Source: Allokutzneria sp. A3M-2-11 16 (GTDB lineage Bacteria; Actinomycetota; Actinomycetes; Mycobacteriales; Pseudonocardiaceae). From it: a DNA stretch of 64,000 bases. Under the pieces are notes generated by a model. It was not told the origin of the DNA, did not search any database, and saw nothing but the letters and a program-made list of their open reading frames with translations. The stretch spans positions 2,418,001 through 2,482,000 of the forward strand of contig NZ_JANAVO010000001.1 of assembly GCF_024213555.1 (NCBI RefSeq). Reading direction: 5' to 3'. A program made the translations under genes and the position numbers. How positions within the stretch are numbered: the stretch's first letter is position 1; every line of letters begins with the position of its first letter. Positions 14,797 through 23,454 of the stretch are shown here, in pieces.

Positions 14797-15801
14797 TCAC
14801 GCCGCCGCCACCGGAGCGGGCAGCGCGGCCCCGCGCAGCGCCGCCTCCGCGGTCGGCCCAGCTCCGAGGGCGTCCAGCCCCCACAACGCCGCCCCGACGA
14901 CCGGTGGAAGATCGACCAGACGCAGCTCCGCGAGCGGTGCCACGGCCCTGCACCGGTGTTCGACCTCGGTGATCAGTTGGTCAGAAGCGCCGGTCAGCAC
15001 GCCGCCGCCGAGCACGACCGGCACCCGCTCCCCGGTCAGCCCGAGCCGCCGCAGGCTGACACCGGCGAGCAGGCCGATCTCCTCGGCGAGCCGGTCCACC
15101 ACCCCGGTGGCCACCGCGTCCCCGGCCGCCGCGACCTGGAACAGCACCGGCGACAGCGCGTGCACGGCCGAGTTCAGGTCCAGCTCGCCGAAGTGCAGCG
15201 CCTCGATGACCTCGACCATGCTCGACGACCCGAAGTGCGCGAGCACCGCGGGCAGCAGCTCGGTCGGCTCACCCCGCCCGTCGTCGGCGCGCACGGCCAG
15301 CCACAGCGCCTCGCTGCCCATCTGCGCGCCGCCGCCCCAGTCGCCGGAGATGCGGCCGAGCGCGGGGAAGCGGTGCGTGCGCCCGTCCGGCGCGACTCCG
15401 ACCGCGTTGATCCCGGCGCCGCACACCACCGCGACCCCGACCCCGTCGCTGGTTCCCGCGCGCAGCAAGGCGAAGGTGTCGTTGGCGACCACCGTCGTCG
15501 AGGACCAGCCGAGCGCGCTGACCGCCGCGCTGAGCAGTTCCTCCTCGCGCGGGAGATCCGCTCCGGCCAGGTAGGCGGCCGTGTGCGCGGCGAACGGAGC
15601 CTTGCCGGACAGCCCGGCGGCGCGGGCCGCGCGGGCGGCCAGCTCGCCGAAGCAGTCCAGACTCGCTTGCACACCAACGTTTTGCGGTGAGGCACCGGGA
15701 CCGCGCACCCGCGAGAGCACCACGCCGTCGGTGTTCACCAGCATCACGTCGGTCTTGCTGTTGCCGCCGTCGATGGCGAGCACGATCTGTTCGGCCTTCA
15801 C
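14797..15801 (-). CDS. BadF/BadG-type sugar kinase (GlcNAc/GlcN kinase-like, CsnK position)
   Basis: A 334-residue ASKHA-fold kinase. The phosphate-1 motif is LAIDGGNSKTDVMLV near the N-terminus, followed by CGAGINAVG and RISGDWGGGAQMG. The family phosphorylates N-acetylglucosamine, glucosamine or similar sugars. It is the last gene of an operon ordered ROK regulator, binding protein, two permeases, GH4 and kinase, the same as Streptomyces csnREFGHK, where the kinase acts on imported chitosan-derived sugars. The GTG at 15801 has GGGGAG upstream and overlaps the stop of a 58-codon ORF (GTGA). Longer frames to 15879 lack support. Confidence 0.87.
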   Translation of the reverse strand: MKAEQIVLAIDGGNSKTDVMLVNTDGVVLSRVRGPGASPQNVGVQASLDCFGELAARAARAAGLSGKAPFAAHTAAYLAGADLPREEELLSAAVSALGWSSTTVVANDTFALLRAGTSDGVGVAVVCGAGINAVGVAPDGRTHRFPALGRISGDWGGGAQMGSEALWLAVRADDGRGEPTELLPAVLAHFGSSSMVEVIEALHFGELDLNSAVHALSPVLFQVAAAGDAVATGVVDRLAEEIGLLAGVSLRRLGLTGERVPVVLGGGVLTGASDQLITEVEHRCRAVAPLAELRLVDLPPVVGAALWGLDALGAGPTAEAALRGAALPAPVAAA

Positions 15802-15974
15802 CCTGTCTCCCCCTGCTGCCGCAGCGCGGCCAGCCCGCGAACGACGATGTCCCCCGCGCGCTCCCCTGTCCGGAAACACGGGAAGTCCGTGTGGGAGCGC
15901 TCTCTCCTTGGACGCGCCTCCGCGGCGAGGAGCTCGCGGAGGGTCCTGATCGGCCGACCTTCCTGCCGGTTCAC
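15798..15974 (-). CDS. Coupled 58-residue ORF between GH4 and the kinase
   Basis: Its GTG (15974) overlaps the TGA of the GH4 gene and its own TGA (15798) overlaps the GTG of the kinase, so it fits exactly between two genes with GTGA junctions on both sides. Third codon positions are overwhelmingly G or C, as in real genes here. The product is basic, starts VNRQEGRPIRTLRELL and has a single Cys in TDFPCFRTGE. I recognise no family. It could be a true small protein, an extension left by decay of a larger gene, or only a coupling device that keeps ribosomes moving to the kinase. Confidence 0.5.
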   Translation of the reverse strand: MNRQEGRPIRTLRELLAAEARPRRERSHTDFPCFRTGERAGDIVVRGLAALRQQGETG

Positions 15975-17236
15975 GACTTGGCCCAGGGCAGGTGGTCGCG
16001 GTTCTCCGCCACCAGGTCGTCGGCCAGCTTCTCGGCCTGCGCGAACTGGCCGACCAGCGGATGGGCCAGCAGCGCGTCGGCGACCCGGTCCCGCCCGCCG
16101 TGCACCGCGGCCTTCAACGCCAGGTACTCGTAGGCGGTCACGTGCGAGATCAGTCCGGAGAACTCCGGCGGCACCTCGGCGACGGGCAGCGGAACAGCGC
16201 CCTCGGTGTCCACAGTGGACGGAACTTCGATCACGGCGTCGGAGGGCAGGAAGGGCAGCGTCGACCCGTTGCGCACGTTGACGACGTGCTCCTCCGCGGA
16301 GCCGCCGCCGGTCAGCGCGTGCACCAGCTGGATGGCCGCCTCGGAGTAGTACGCGCCACCCCGCTCCGCCAGCTCCTTCGGCTTGGTGACGACGTTCTCG
16401 TCCGAGTAGATCTTCATCAGCTCGTGCTCGACGTCGGTCACCACGTCCGCGCGCGGACGCTCGTTCCGTTGCTTCGCAACGATCTCGTCGTGCGAGTAGA
16501 AGTACTTCAAGTAGTAGGACGGCAGCACACCCAAGCGCCGCAACACGTCCGCAGGCAGTTCCAGGTCGGCTGCGATGGCGTCCGCGTGCTCGGCGATCAG
16601 CTGCGGCAGCACGTCCTTCCCGTCCACCAGCACCTGCCGGGTCCAGGTGAGGTGGTTGAGGCCGACGTGGTCCAATCGCACGTCCTCCGGCGGGCGCCCG
16701 AGCAGGCCGGAAACCAAGCGCTGCAACGTGATCGCCACATTGCACAGCCCGACCGCGCGGTGCCCGGCCTCCAGCAGCGCGCGCGTCACGATGCCGACCG
16801 GGTTGGTGAAGTTGACGATCCATGTGTCCGGGCCGGTCACCGCGCGCACCCGCTCGGCGATGTCGAGCACCACCGGGACCGTGCGCAGCGCCTTGGCGAG
16901 GCCGCCCGCCCCGGTGGTTTCCTGGCCCAGACAGCCGCAGTCCAGCGGGAAGGTTTCGTCTGAGCGCCGCGCTGCCTGGCCGCCGACGCGCAGCTGGAAC
17001 AGCACGGCGGAGGCGCCCTCCGCGCCCTCCTCCAGGTTCGAGGTGGTGCGGACGCGGGCCGGGTGCCCGGCGTGGTCGAGCAGGCGCTGGGAGAACGGCC
17101 CCACAACGGAAAGCCGGTCGTGGTCGGGATCGACGAGCACGATCTCGTCGACCTTGAGACTGGTTCGCCTGCCCGCGATCCCGTCGATGAGTTCGGGTGT
17201 GTACGTCGATCCGCCGCCGACAACGGTGAGCTTCAT
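15971..17236 (-). CDS. GH4 family glycosidase (6-phospho-beta-glucosidase-like)
   Basis: A 421-residue NAD+- and divalent-metal-dependent glycosidase. The Rossmann motif VVGGGSTYTPEL is at residues 5-16, TNPVGIVTRA near 144, the metal-binding GLCN (Cys165, Asn166) and VGLNHLTW with His195. GH4 enzymes act by a redox-elimination mechanism, usually on phosphorylated sugars. In the csn operon the corresponding protein (CsnH) is proposed to act on chitosan oligosaccharides. Because an ABC importer rather than a PTS serves this operon, the real substrate may be unphosphorylated or phosphorylated by the neighbouring kinase. ATG 17236 overlaps the permease stop (ATGA). Confidence 0.9.
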   Translation of the reverse strand: MKLTVVGGGSTYTPELIDGIAGRRTSLKVDEIVLVDPDHDRLSVVGPFSQRLLDHAGHPARVRTTSNLEEGAEGASAVLFQLRVGGQAARRSDETFPLDCGCLGQETTGAGGLAKALRTVPVVLDIAERVRAVTGPDTWIVNFTNPVGIVTRALLEAGHRAVGLCNVAITLQRLVSGLLGRPPEDVRLDHVGLNHLTWTRQVLVDGKDVLPQLIAEHADAIAADLELPADVLRRLGVLPSYYLKYFYSHDEIVAKQRNERPRADVVTDVEHELMKIYSDENVVTKPKELAERGGAYYSEAAIQLVHALTGGGSAEEHVVNVRNGSTLPFLPSDAVIEVPSTVDTEGAVPLPVAEVPPEFSGLISHVTAYEYLALKAAVHGGRDRVADALLAHPLVGQFAQAEKLADDLVAENRDHLPWAKS

Positions 17237-18093
17237 CCTTTGACCCCCGTGAACGTGATGCCCTTGACGAAAGACTTCTGCGCGAACAGGAACAGCACGA
17301 TGGCCGGGGCCATGATCAGCACCGTCGCCGCCATGGTCAGGTTCCACTCGACCTGGTGCGAACCGCGGAAGGACGCGAGGGCGAGCGAGAGCGTCCAGTT
17401 CCCCTTGTTCTCCCCGGTGTAGAGCAGCGGGCCGAAGTAGTCGTTCCAGGTGAACAGGAAGCAGAACAACGCGGTCGCGGCGATGCCCGGCCGGGCCATC
17501 GGCACCAGCACCCGCACCAGCGCGGTGAGCTCCGAACAACCGTCGATCTTCGCCGCGTCGATGTAGTCCTGCGGGATCGTCAGGAAGAACTGGCGCAGCA
17601 GGAAAACGCTGAACGCGTCGAAGAGGAAGTACGGGATCACCAAGGGCCACAACGTTCCGGTGAGCCCGAAGTTGATCCACATGTCGTACAGCGGGACCGC
17701 GACCACCTGGGGCGGCAGCATCATCGCGGCGACCACGAGCAGGAAGACCGCGTTGCGCCCGCGCCACTTCATCCGCGCCAGCGCGTACGCCGTCGGGATG
17801 GCCGAGAGCATCACGCCGAGCGTGGCCAGCAGCGAGTACATCAGCGAGTTGGCCATGTACTCCAGCATCGGGGCCTTCTCGAACACCCGGAGGAAGTTCT
17901 CGAAGTGCCACTCCTGCGGCCACAGGTTCGACGACAGCGCCTGCTTGTCCGACATCACCGCGGTGAGGAACACGAAGACGATCGGCGTGGTGAACCCGAT
18001 CGCCAGCGCGATACCGATGCTGTGGGTGGCCACCCAGTGCAGCTTGCGATCCCAGGAACCCTTGCGGGGCTTGGCTTGCGTGATCGTGCTCAT
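17233..18093 (-). CDS. ABC sugar importer permease 2 (CsnG position)
   Basis: A 286-residue inner-membrane permease with six predicted helices of the MalG/carbohydrate-uptake-1 type. The EAA loop that contacts the ATPase is DAAKIDGCSELTALVRVLVP followed by MARPGI. No ATPase gene lies in the operon, as is usual in actinomycetes, where the shared MsiK ATPase drives such importers. ATG 18093 overlaps the previous stop and its own stop overlaps the GH4 start, so the genes are tightly coupled. Confidence 0.92.
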   Translation of the reverse strand: MSTITQAKPRKGSWDRKLHWVATHSIGIALAIGFTTPIVFVFLTAVMSDKQALSSNLWPQEWHFENFLRVFEKAPMLEYMANSLMYSLLATLGVMLSAIPTAYALARMKWRGRNAVFLLVVAAMMLPPQVVAVPLYDMWINFGLTGTLWPLVIPYFLFDAFSVFLLRQFFLTIPQDYIDAAKIDGCSELTALVRVLVPMARPGIAATALFCFLFTWNDYFGPLLYTGENKGNWTLSLALASFRGSHQVEWNLTMAATVLIMAPAIVLFLFAQKSFVKGITFTGVKG

Positions 18094-19070
18094 GCGCCCT
18101 CCTCGACGTGCGAGGCCCTGCGCATCTGGCGCACCAGGATCGCGGTGAAGACGAAGGACACGGCGAACAGCAGCACGGCCATGGCCGCCGCGTAACCCAT
18201 GTTGAAGTAGCGGAATCCCTGTGTGTACAACCACATCGGGTAGGTCAGGGTGGAGTTCTGCGGGAAGCCGAGGATCTTCGTCGAGCCCGCGACGTCGGCC
18301 GTGCCCGAGGCCACCGAGCCCGCCACCACCGCCTGGGTGAAGAACTGCAGCGCGAAGATGATCGAGTTGACCACGCCGAACATCAGCACCGGCGAGATCG
18401 TCGGCAGCGTGATGTGCCAGAACCGGCGGAGCGCGTTCGCCCCGTCCAGCTCCGCCGCCTCGTACTGCTCCTGCGGCACGTCCAGCAACGCCGCCAGGAT
18501 GATGATCATCAGCTCGCCGGAACCCCACAGCACCAGCAGGGTCAGCGCGGGCTTGGACCACAGCGGATCGCTGAACCACAACGGCGAGGAGATGCCGACG
18601 AAGTTCAGGAAAGCGTTGACCGGACCGAACTCCGGGTTCAGCAGGAAGCTGAACACCAGCGTCGCGGCCACCGGCGGGGCCAGCGACGGCAGGTAGCACA
18701 GCGTCCGGATGACACCGACGCCGCTCCTCAGCCGCGCGATCACCGAGGCGACGCCGAGCGCGAAGATCACCCGCGCCACGGTCAGCACCACGACCAGCCA
18801 CAGCGTGTTCCACGCCGCGACCTTCACCAGCGGCTCGCTGGTGAACATCCGCACGTAGTTCTCGAACCCGATCCACTGCGGCGGGTTGATCAGGTCGTAG
18901 CGGGTGAAGGAGAAGTAGGCGGTGGCGATCAGCGGGTAGGCGAAGAACACGACGAACCCGACGATCGCCGGTGACAGGAACGCCAGCACCGTCCAGCGGT
19001 TGCGGGCGCGCGGGCGCGCCGTGCGGCGGGGCGCCGGGGCCACCGCCGCACGCTCGAGCGTCGCGGTCAC
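18090..19070 (-). CDS. ABC sugar importer permease 1 (CsnF position)
   Basis: A 326-residue MalF-type permease with six main helices after a basic, Pro/Arg-rich N-terminus. The EAA loop reads YEAAELDGANALRRFWHITL. It should form a heterodimer with the permease at 17233 and receive sugar from the lipoprotein at 19067. The GTG at 19070 overlaps the binding-protein stop (GTGA); longer in-frame reading toward 19385 lies inside the binding-protein gene and is rejected. Confidence 0.92.
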   Translation of the reverse strand: MTATLERAAVAPAPRRTARPRARNRWTVLAFLSPAIVGFVVFFAYPLIATAYFSFTRYDLINPPQWIGFENYVRMFTSEPLVKVAAWNTLWLVVVLTVARVIFALGVASVIARLRSGVGVIRTLCYLPSLAPPVAATLVFSFLLNPEFGPVNAFLNFVGISSPLWFSDPLWSKPALTLLVLWGSGELMIIILAALLDVPQEQYEAAELDGANALRRFWHITLPTISPVLMFGVVNSIIFALQFFTQAVVAGSVASGTADVAGSTKILGFPQNSTLTYPMWLYTQGFRYFNMGYAAAMAVLLFAVSFVFTAILVRQMRRASHVEEGA

Positions 19071-20389
19071 CGACCGCTCTGCGCGAGGGCGTCGTTGATC
19101 TGCTGGTCGACCTTCTTCAGGCCCTCGTCCAGGTTGGCGACCCGGCCCGCCTGCCATTCCGCGGCGAAGTCGTTGACCGCCTTGAGGTGCGCGTCGCCGA
19201 TCGGGGTCGGCGGGTTCGACCACAGCTTGCCGCCGCCGTAGAGGTCGATGAACGTCTTGAACTGCGGGGTGACCTGGAGCCGCGGGTCCTTCAGCGCGGC
19301 GTCGGTGCTCGGCACGTTCTTGATCGCGTTGGACAGGTTGACCAGGGTGTCGGTCTCCAGCGACATGTGCTTGATCAGCTCCCACGCGGCGCCGGCGTTC
19401 TTGGCGCCCTTGGGGATTCCGATGACCGTGCCGGTGGCGAACGCGCCGTCCGCGCGGTCCGGGCGAGCCGCGGAGTGCGGGAACGGGGCCGTGCCGAAGG
19501 AGATGCCCGGCGACTGGTCGGCGATGAACGCGGTCCGGTACTCACCGTCCACGATCATCGCGAGCTTGCCCTGCTGGAAGGCGTGGTCGGCGGAGTACTC
19601 CTGGCCGAGCCCGGCGCGGAAGCGCTCCAGGTTGTCGTAGCCGTAGAAGTCCACCAGCTTGCGCTGGAACTCGAACATCGCCTTCCACTCGGCGCTGCCC
19701 GCGAGCGCGGACCTGCCGTTGGCGTCGAGGTAGCGCGCGCCCCAGGACGGCGCCCAGATGTGCGCCTGGTTGTTGTAGAAGGGCATCGACGGCAGGAAAC
19801 CCGCCACCTTGATGGAGCCGTCAGGGTTCTTCTGCGTCAACCGCTTCGCGGCCTCCAGCAGCTGGTCGGTGGTCTTCGGGATCTCGGTGACGCCCGCGGC
19901 GGCGAGGAGGTCCTTGTTGTAGAACAGCCCGTAGACGTCGGCGAGCATCGGCAGCGCGCAGCGGGTGCCCTTGAAGTCGGTGTAGTCGCGCACCGCCTGC
20001 GGGATCACGTTCAGGTCGATCTTGTCGCGCTCGATGTAGCCCTTGAGGTTCTGCCACGACCCGCTGGAGCAGAACTGGCCCAGGTTGTCGGTCATGAAGG
20101 TCATCGCCACGTCCGGCGGGTTCCCGCCGCGCACCGCACCGGTGATCTTGTCGTCGTCCTGGTTGCCCTCGTGCTTGATCTCGATGTTCGGGAACTTCGA
20201 CCTGAAGGTGTTGAGTGCCTTGGTGACCTCGCGTTCCTCCCGGTCGGAGTACTTGGAGAACACCGTCAGCGTGAGCTTGTCGTCCTTCTTGGGCGGTTCG
20301 GCGACCGCGCCCGAACCGCCGCGCGCGCCCGCGCACGCCGTCATCGTCAGCACCGCCACCGCGGTGAGTCCCGCCAGTGTCTTGCGCAT
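19067..20389 (-). CDS. ABC sugar-binding lipoprotein (CsnE position)
   Basis: A 440-residue extracytoplasmic solute-binding protein. The lipoprotein signal peptide ends in the lipobox LTMTAC with Cys19 as the lipidated residue, followed by a Gly/Ser linker. The rest has family-1 sugar-binding features (FMTDNLGQF, LPMLADVYGLFYNKDLL, GTVIGIPKGAKN). I use ATG 20389, which has GGAGG 5 nt upstream, rather than the TTG one codon earlier. It is 18 bp downstream of the ROK regulator gene. Amino-sugar oligomers are the probable ligand by operon similarity to csn; this is not proven by sequence. Confidence 0.92.
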   Translation of the reverse strand: MRKTLAGLTAVAVLTMTACAGARGGSGAVAEPPKKDDKLTLTVFSKYSDREEREVTKALNTFRSKFPNIEIKHEGNQDDDKITGAVRGGNPPDVAMTFMTDNLGQFCSSGSWQNLKGYIERDKIDLNVIPQAVRDYTDFKGTRCALPMLADVYGLFYNKDLLAAAGVTEIPKTTDQLLEAAKRLTQKNPDGSIKVAGFLPSMPFYNNQAHIWAPSWGARYLDANGRSALAGSAEWKAMFEFQRKLVDFYGYDNLERFRAGLGQEYSADHAFQQGKLAMIVDGEYRTAFIADQSPGISFGTAPFPHSAARPDRADGAFATGTVIGIPKGAKNAGAAWELIKHMSLETDTLVNLSNAIKNVPSTDAALKDPRLQVTPQFKTFIDLYGGGKLWSNPPTPIGDAHLKAVNDFAAEWQAGRVANLDEGLKKVDQQINDALAQSGR

Positions 20390-20407
20390 CAAGCCCTCCG
20401 AAAAGGG

Positions 20408-21613
20408 TCAGGCGGGTCTCGGGGACCCGCGGAAAGGTTCGGCCGCGGCGGCGGTGAGTCCAAAAACCTTCTGCCTGGCCAGCGCGAGCGCCGAGTGCAG
20501 CGCGCCCGCGCGCACCGGGTTCCCGGTGACCAGGGTTGGAGCGACGGGGGTGCGCGGCACCACCAGCTCGTGCAGTTCGGTGGCGACGAGCCCGCACAGC
20601 TGTTCCCCGCCCGCCTGACCGGTTTCCCCGGCCAGCAGGACGAGTTGCGGGTCGACCACGCTGACCACCCCGGCGACCCCGGTGGCGATCCGCTTGGCCA
20701 GGTCGGTCAGGAAGGGCAGGCCGTCCGCGCCGGCGGAACGGGCCTTGCGCACGGCCGACCACGCGTTGCGCGCGGACAGCCCGTGCGCGCGGGCGAGCTT
20801 GAGGATGGTCGGCGAACCGAGCAGGTCGCCGAGCCGGATGCCGCGGCTGTCTATGCCGGTGTCGGCGTCGGCCAGGTCGGGCACGCGCATCCAGTCGATC
20901 TCGCCCGCGCCCCCGGTGGCCCCGCGCAGCAGCCTGCGGTTGATCACCACGGCGGCGCCGATGCCCTCGCTGAGCCAGATCAGGACGAAGTCGCCGGTGT
21001 CGGTGGCGCGGCCCGCGACCATCTCCTCCAGCGCGACCAGGTTGACGTCGTTCTCGACGGTGACCGGGGCCTGGAGCAGCTCGCGCAGCCTGCCCGGCAT
21101 GTCGAAGCCCTCCCAGCCGGGCAGGTGCGGGGCGAAGCCGAGGTGCCCGTCCGCGGGGTTCACCGCTCCGGGCGAGCCGACCACCACGGAGCACAGCTGG
21201 TCCGGGACGAGCCCGGCCCGCTCCACGGTCGCCCGCACCGCGTCGGCGAAGGCGGTGACCACCTCGGGGCCGCCCTCGGGCAGTTCCGCCTGCCGCTCGG
21301 CCAGGATCGCGCCGGTGACGTCGGCGACCACGATGTCGGCGTGGCTCGGTGTGAGGTCGACGGCGACGACGTGCGCGAGCGCCCCGTTGACCGCCCACAG
21401 CTGCGCGCGCGGCCCGCGGCTGCCCCCGCGCAACCCGTCCCGCACGACGGCCCCGTCCTGTTCCAGCCGGGTCAGCAGCTGGGCGGTGGCGGGCTTGGAC
21501 AGTCCGATGATCGCCTCGACCTCGGACCGCGTCATCGCGCCGCGCTGGAGCAGCGCCTCGATCGCCGCGCGGTCGTTGATCTCCCGCAGCAGCCGCGGGC
21601 TCCCGGCTCGCAT
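20408..21613 (-). CDS. ROK family transcriptional repressor (CsnR position)
   Basis: A 401-residue regulator with an N-terminal winged helix (about residues 10-70, MTRSEVEAIIGLSKPATAQLL) joined to a ROK sugar-sensing domain (VVAVDLTPSHADIVVADV, then VVVGSPGAV and ENDVNLVALEE). A putative zinc-binding cysteine cluster is not obvious, so it may differ from NagC/Mlc types. It is the first gene of the operon and probably represses it until the sugar ligand binds, as CsnR does in Streptomyces. ATG 21613 has GGAGGGG upstream, and an imperfect palindrome lies at 21635-21653. Confidence 0.9.
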   Translation of the reverse strand: MRAGSPRLLREINDRAAIEALLQRGAMTRSEVEAIIGLSKPATAQLLTRLEQDGAVVRDGLRGGSRGPRAQLWAVNGALAHVVAVDLTPSHADIVVADVTGAILAERQAELPEGGPEVVTAFADAVRATVERAGLVPDQLCSVVVGSPGAVNPADGHLGFAPHLPGWEGFDMPGRLRELLQAPVTVENDVNLVALEEMVAGRATDTGDFVLIWLSEGIGAAVVINRRLLRGATGGAGEIDWMRVPDLADADTGIDSRGIRLGDLLGSPTILKLARAHGLSARNAWSAVRKARSAGADGLPFLTDLAKRIATGVAGVVSVVDPQLVLLAGETGQAGGEQLCGLVATELHELVVPRTPVAPTLVTGNPVRAGALHSALALARQKVFGLTAAAAEPFRGSPRPA

Positions 21614-21634
21614 CCGCCCCTCCGTCCCTCACTT

Positions 21635-21653
21635 GTCTGTTAACTTCCCAGAC
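21635..21653 (-). promoter_or_regulatory. Candidate ROK (CsnR-like) operator
   Basis: On the minus strand GTCTGGGAAGTTAACAGAC is a 19-bp palindrome around a central G with 7 of 9 arm positions paired. It begins 22 bp upstream of the ROK start. Its centre GGAAGTTAAC resembles, but does not equal, the AGGAAAGTTTCCT box I recall for CsnR. Confidence 0.45.
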
Positions 21654-21773
21654 GATTTCCGCCACCGTAGTAACCCACCTCACGGAGGTCAATCCCCAAA
21701 CCGGCAGCGAACTGGGTCACAAAGGGTGACCTAACCGGTGTTCGCGGGCGCGGTGTTCAGGCAGGCTGGAGGG

Positions 21774-22436
21774 GTGACGGAACGGTCTACCGCCCAGCAG
21801 TCGGCCAACCCCGGCGAGGAGTCGCTCGCATCGCTGCTCGGCGGGCGCCGCGCGGCCATCGACGCGACCCTGCCACCGGTGGCCTTCGTCATCGGTTGGC
21901 TGGCGTTCGGCGACTCCGTGCTGCTCGGCGCGGTGTCGGCGGTCGTCGTCGGCGCGGCGCTGGCCGTCGTCCGGCAGCGGCGCGGGGACAAGCCCCGTGC
22001 GGTGCTGCTGGGCATGCTCGGCGTCGTCGTCGCGGCCCTCGTCCCGCTCTACACCGGCCGCGCATCGGACTTCTTCCTCCTCCAGTTGATCGCGAACGCG
22101 GGCAGCGCACTGGCGTGGGCGGTCAGCATCGTGATCCGCTGGCCGTTGCTCGGCGTCGTGGTCGGCACCGCGCTCGGGCAGCGCACGCGCTGGCGCAAGG
22201 ACCCCGCGCTGCTGCGGGCCTACAGCCTGGCGAGCTGGTCGTGGGTGATGCAGTACGTGATCAGGCTGGCCGTGTTCATCCCGCTGTGGTGGATCGACGC
22301 GACGGTCGCGCTCGGCACCACGCGGGCCGCGTTGACCTATCCGCTGGTGGCGCTGAACCTCGCGGTGAGCTGGTGGATCTTCCGCAAGGCACTGCCCGCC
22401 GACCACCCGGGCATCCGGCACCCGCGTGTTCCATAG
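21774..22436 (+). CDS. DUF3159 family membrane protein
   Basis: A 220-residue membrane protein with about six hydrophobic helices and the conserved features of the actinobacterial DUF3159 family: a Leu/Gly-rich N-terminus (SLASLLGGRRAAIDATLPPV), then GQRTRWRKDPALLRAYSLAS and a C-terminal WWIFRKALP. Its function is unknown. GTG 21774 gives the usual N-terminus, but the ribosome site GGAGG sits only 1 nt before it, so GTG 21753 or 21738 are real alternatives. It is transcribed divergently from the ROK gene and is followed 9 bp later by the next gene. Confidence 0.82.
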   Translation: MTERSTAQQSANPGEESLASLLGGRRAAIDATLPPVAFVIGWLAFGDSVLLGAVSAVVVGAALAVVRQRRGDKPRAVLLGMLGVVVAALVPLYTGRASDFFLLQLIANAGSALAWAVSIVIRWPLLGVVVGTALGQRTRWRKDPALLRAYSLASWSWVMQYVIRLAVFIPLWWIDATVALGTTRAALTYPLVALNLAVSWWIFRKALPADHPGIRHPRVP

Positions 22437-22445
22437 ACTGCTGGC

Positions 22446-23300
22446 ATGAGTGGGCTGGATCCGGGCGGCGCGACCACTCCCGCGGAGTACGTCGCCCTGC
22501 TCCGTCGGCTCAAAGACAGCTCCGGACTGACCTACCGGCAGCTCGAACGCCGGGCCGAGGACCTCGGTGAGGTCCTGCCGAGGAGCACCGTCGCGTCGAT
22601 GCTCGCCCGTGACACCCTGCCGCGCGTCGAACTCGTGAGCGCCTTGCTCAAGGTGTGCGGGGAAACCGACGACGCCGCCTGGCTGCGCGCGTACGTGCGC
22701 GTCTCGAGTGCTCCTGCCCCGTCTGCGGAGAAGCCGCGGCGTCGGTGGGCTTGGCCGGTCGGGGTCGCCGTGGCCGTGCTCATCGTGATCGCCGTGGCCG
22801 TGCTCTCCGCGCAGCGCTCCGATGACGAGCCGCACCCCATCACCGCCCGCCCGAACCCCGCCGCGCCCGCCGAGGGCAGCTACCGGATTCGCGCGGTGCA
22901 CTCCGGTCTGTGCTTCTCGGAGCGCGAGGGCACGGACAGCGGCGTGGTGTACCAGAAGAACTGCGCGCAGACGCTGCCCCGCTACTCGCTGGACCGGCTC
23001 GAAGACGGCTCGTACCGCGTCCGCGCCGACCACCCGCAGTTCGGCCCCGGGTGCCTCGGCGTGCGCAAGGCGTCCATGTCGTTCGGCGGCACGGTCGTCG
23101 ACGACGAGTGCGATACCGGTGGCGCCGAGCTGTTCAACCTGGAATCCGTTGGTACCAGCGGATTCCGGCTCCGCGCGTTGCACAGCAACCTGTGCGTCGG
23201 GATCTCCGACGGCGAGCGGGACGAATGGGTCACCGTCCGCCAGGTCGCCTGCGAGTCACCGCTCTCCGCGACCGTGCTCGCCTTCGACCCCGTGCGCTAG
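22446..23300 (+). CDS. HTH domain-membrane anchor-ricin-like protein
   Basis: A 284-residue protein in three parts. Residues about 10-75 are a cryptic helix-turn-helix domain (LTYRQLERRAEDLGEVLPRS). Residues about 99-118 are a single membrane helix, leaving the HTH inside the cell. The outer part (about 140-284) has repeated units, RIRAVHSGLCFSE and RLRALHSNLCVGI, resembling a ricin-type lectin fold with paired cysteines. Such one-component membrane regulators are common in actinomycetes but little studied. It could sense an extracellular sugar and act on DNA or partners inside; that is inference. Confidence 0.75.
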   Translation: MSGLDPGGATTPAEYVALLRRLKDSSGLTYRQLERRAEDLGEVLPRSTVASMLARDTLPRVELVSALLKVCGETDDAAWLRAYVRVSSAPAPSAEKPRRRWAWPVGVAVAVLIVIAVAVLSAQRSDDEPHPITARPNPAAPAEGSYRIRAVHSGLCFSEREGTDSGVVYQKNCAQTLPRYSLDRLEDGSYRVRADHPQFGPGCLGVRKASMSFGGTVVDDECDTGGAELFNLESVGTSGFRLRALHSNLCVGISDGERDEWVTVRQVACESPLSATVLAFDPVR

Positions 23301-23318
23301 CCCCGCGCCGGTTCCCCC

Positions 23319-23439
23319 GTCTTCAAGTACGACACACCCCCTCCCCAGCAGTCGCTAAGTGCGCCTAACCCCCAGCGGACGCACGCAGGTTAGGCGTCGT
23401 TTGCGACTGCTGGCGGAGGGGTTCGTGGTACTTGAAGAC
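23319..23439. repeat. Palindromic repeat copy B (121 bp, both termini)
   Basis: Perfect 12-bp terminal inverted repeats lie at 23319-23330 and 23428-23439. Inside, AGCAGTCGC and GCGACTGCT pair, and GCGCCTAACC is nearly complementary to GGTTAGGCGTC. The whole element can fold into a long hairpin. It lies between the converging 3' ends of the genes ending at 23300 and 23455. Confidence 0.88.
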
Positions 23440-23454
23440 CGGCGGACTCGGTGA

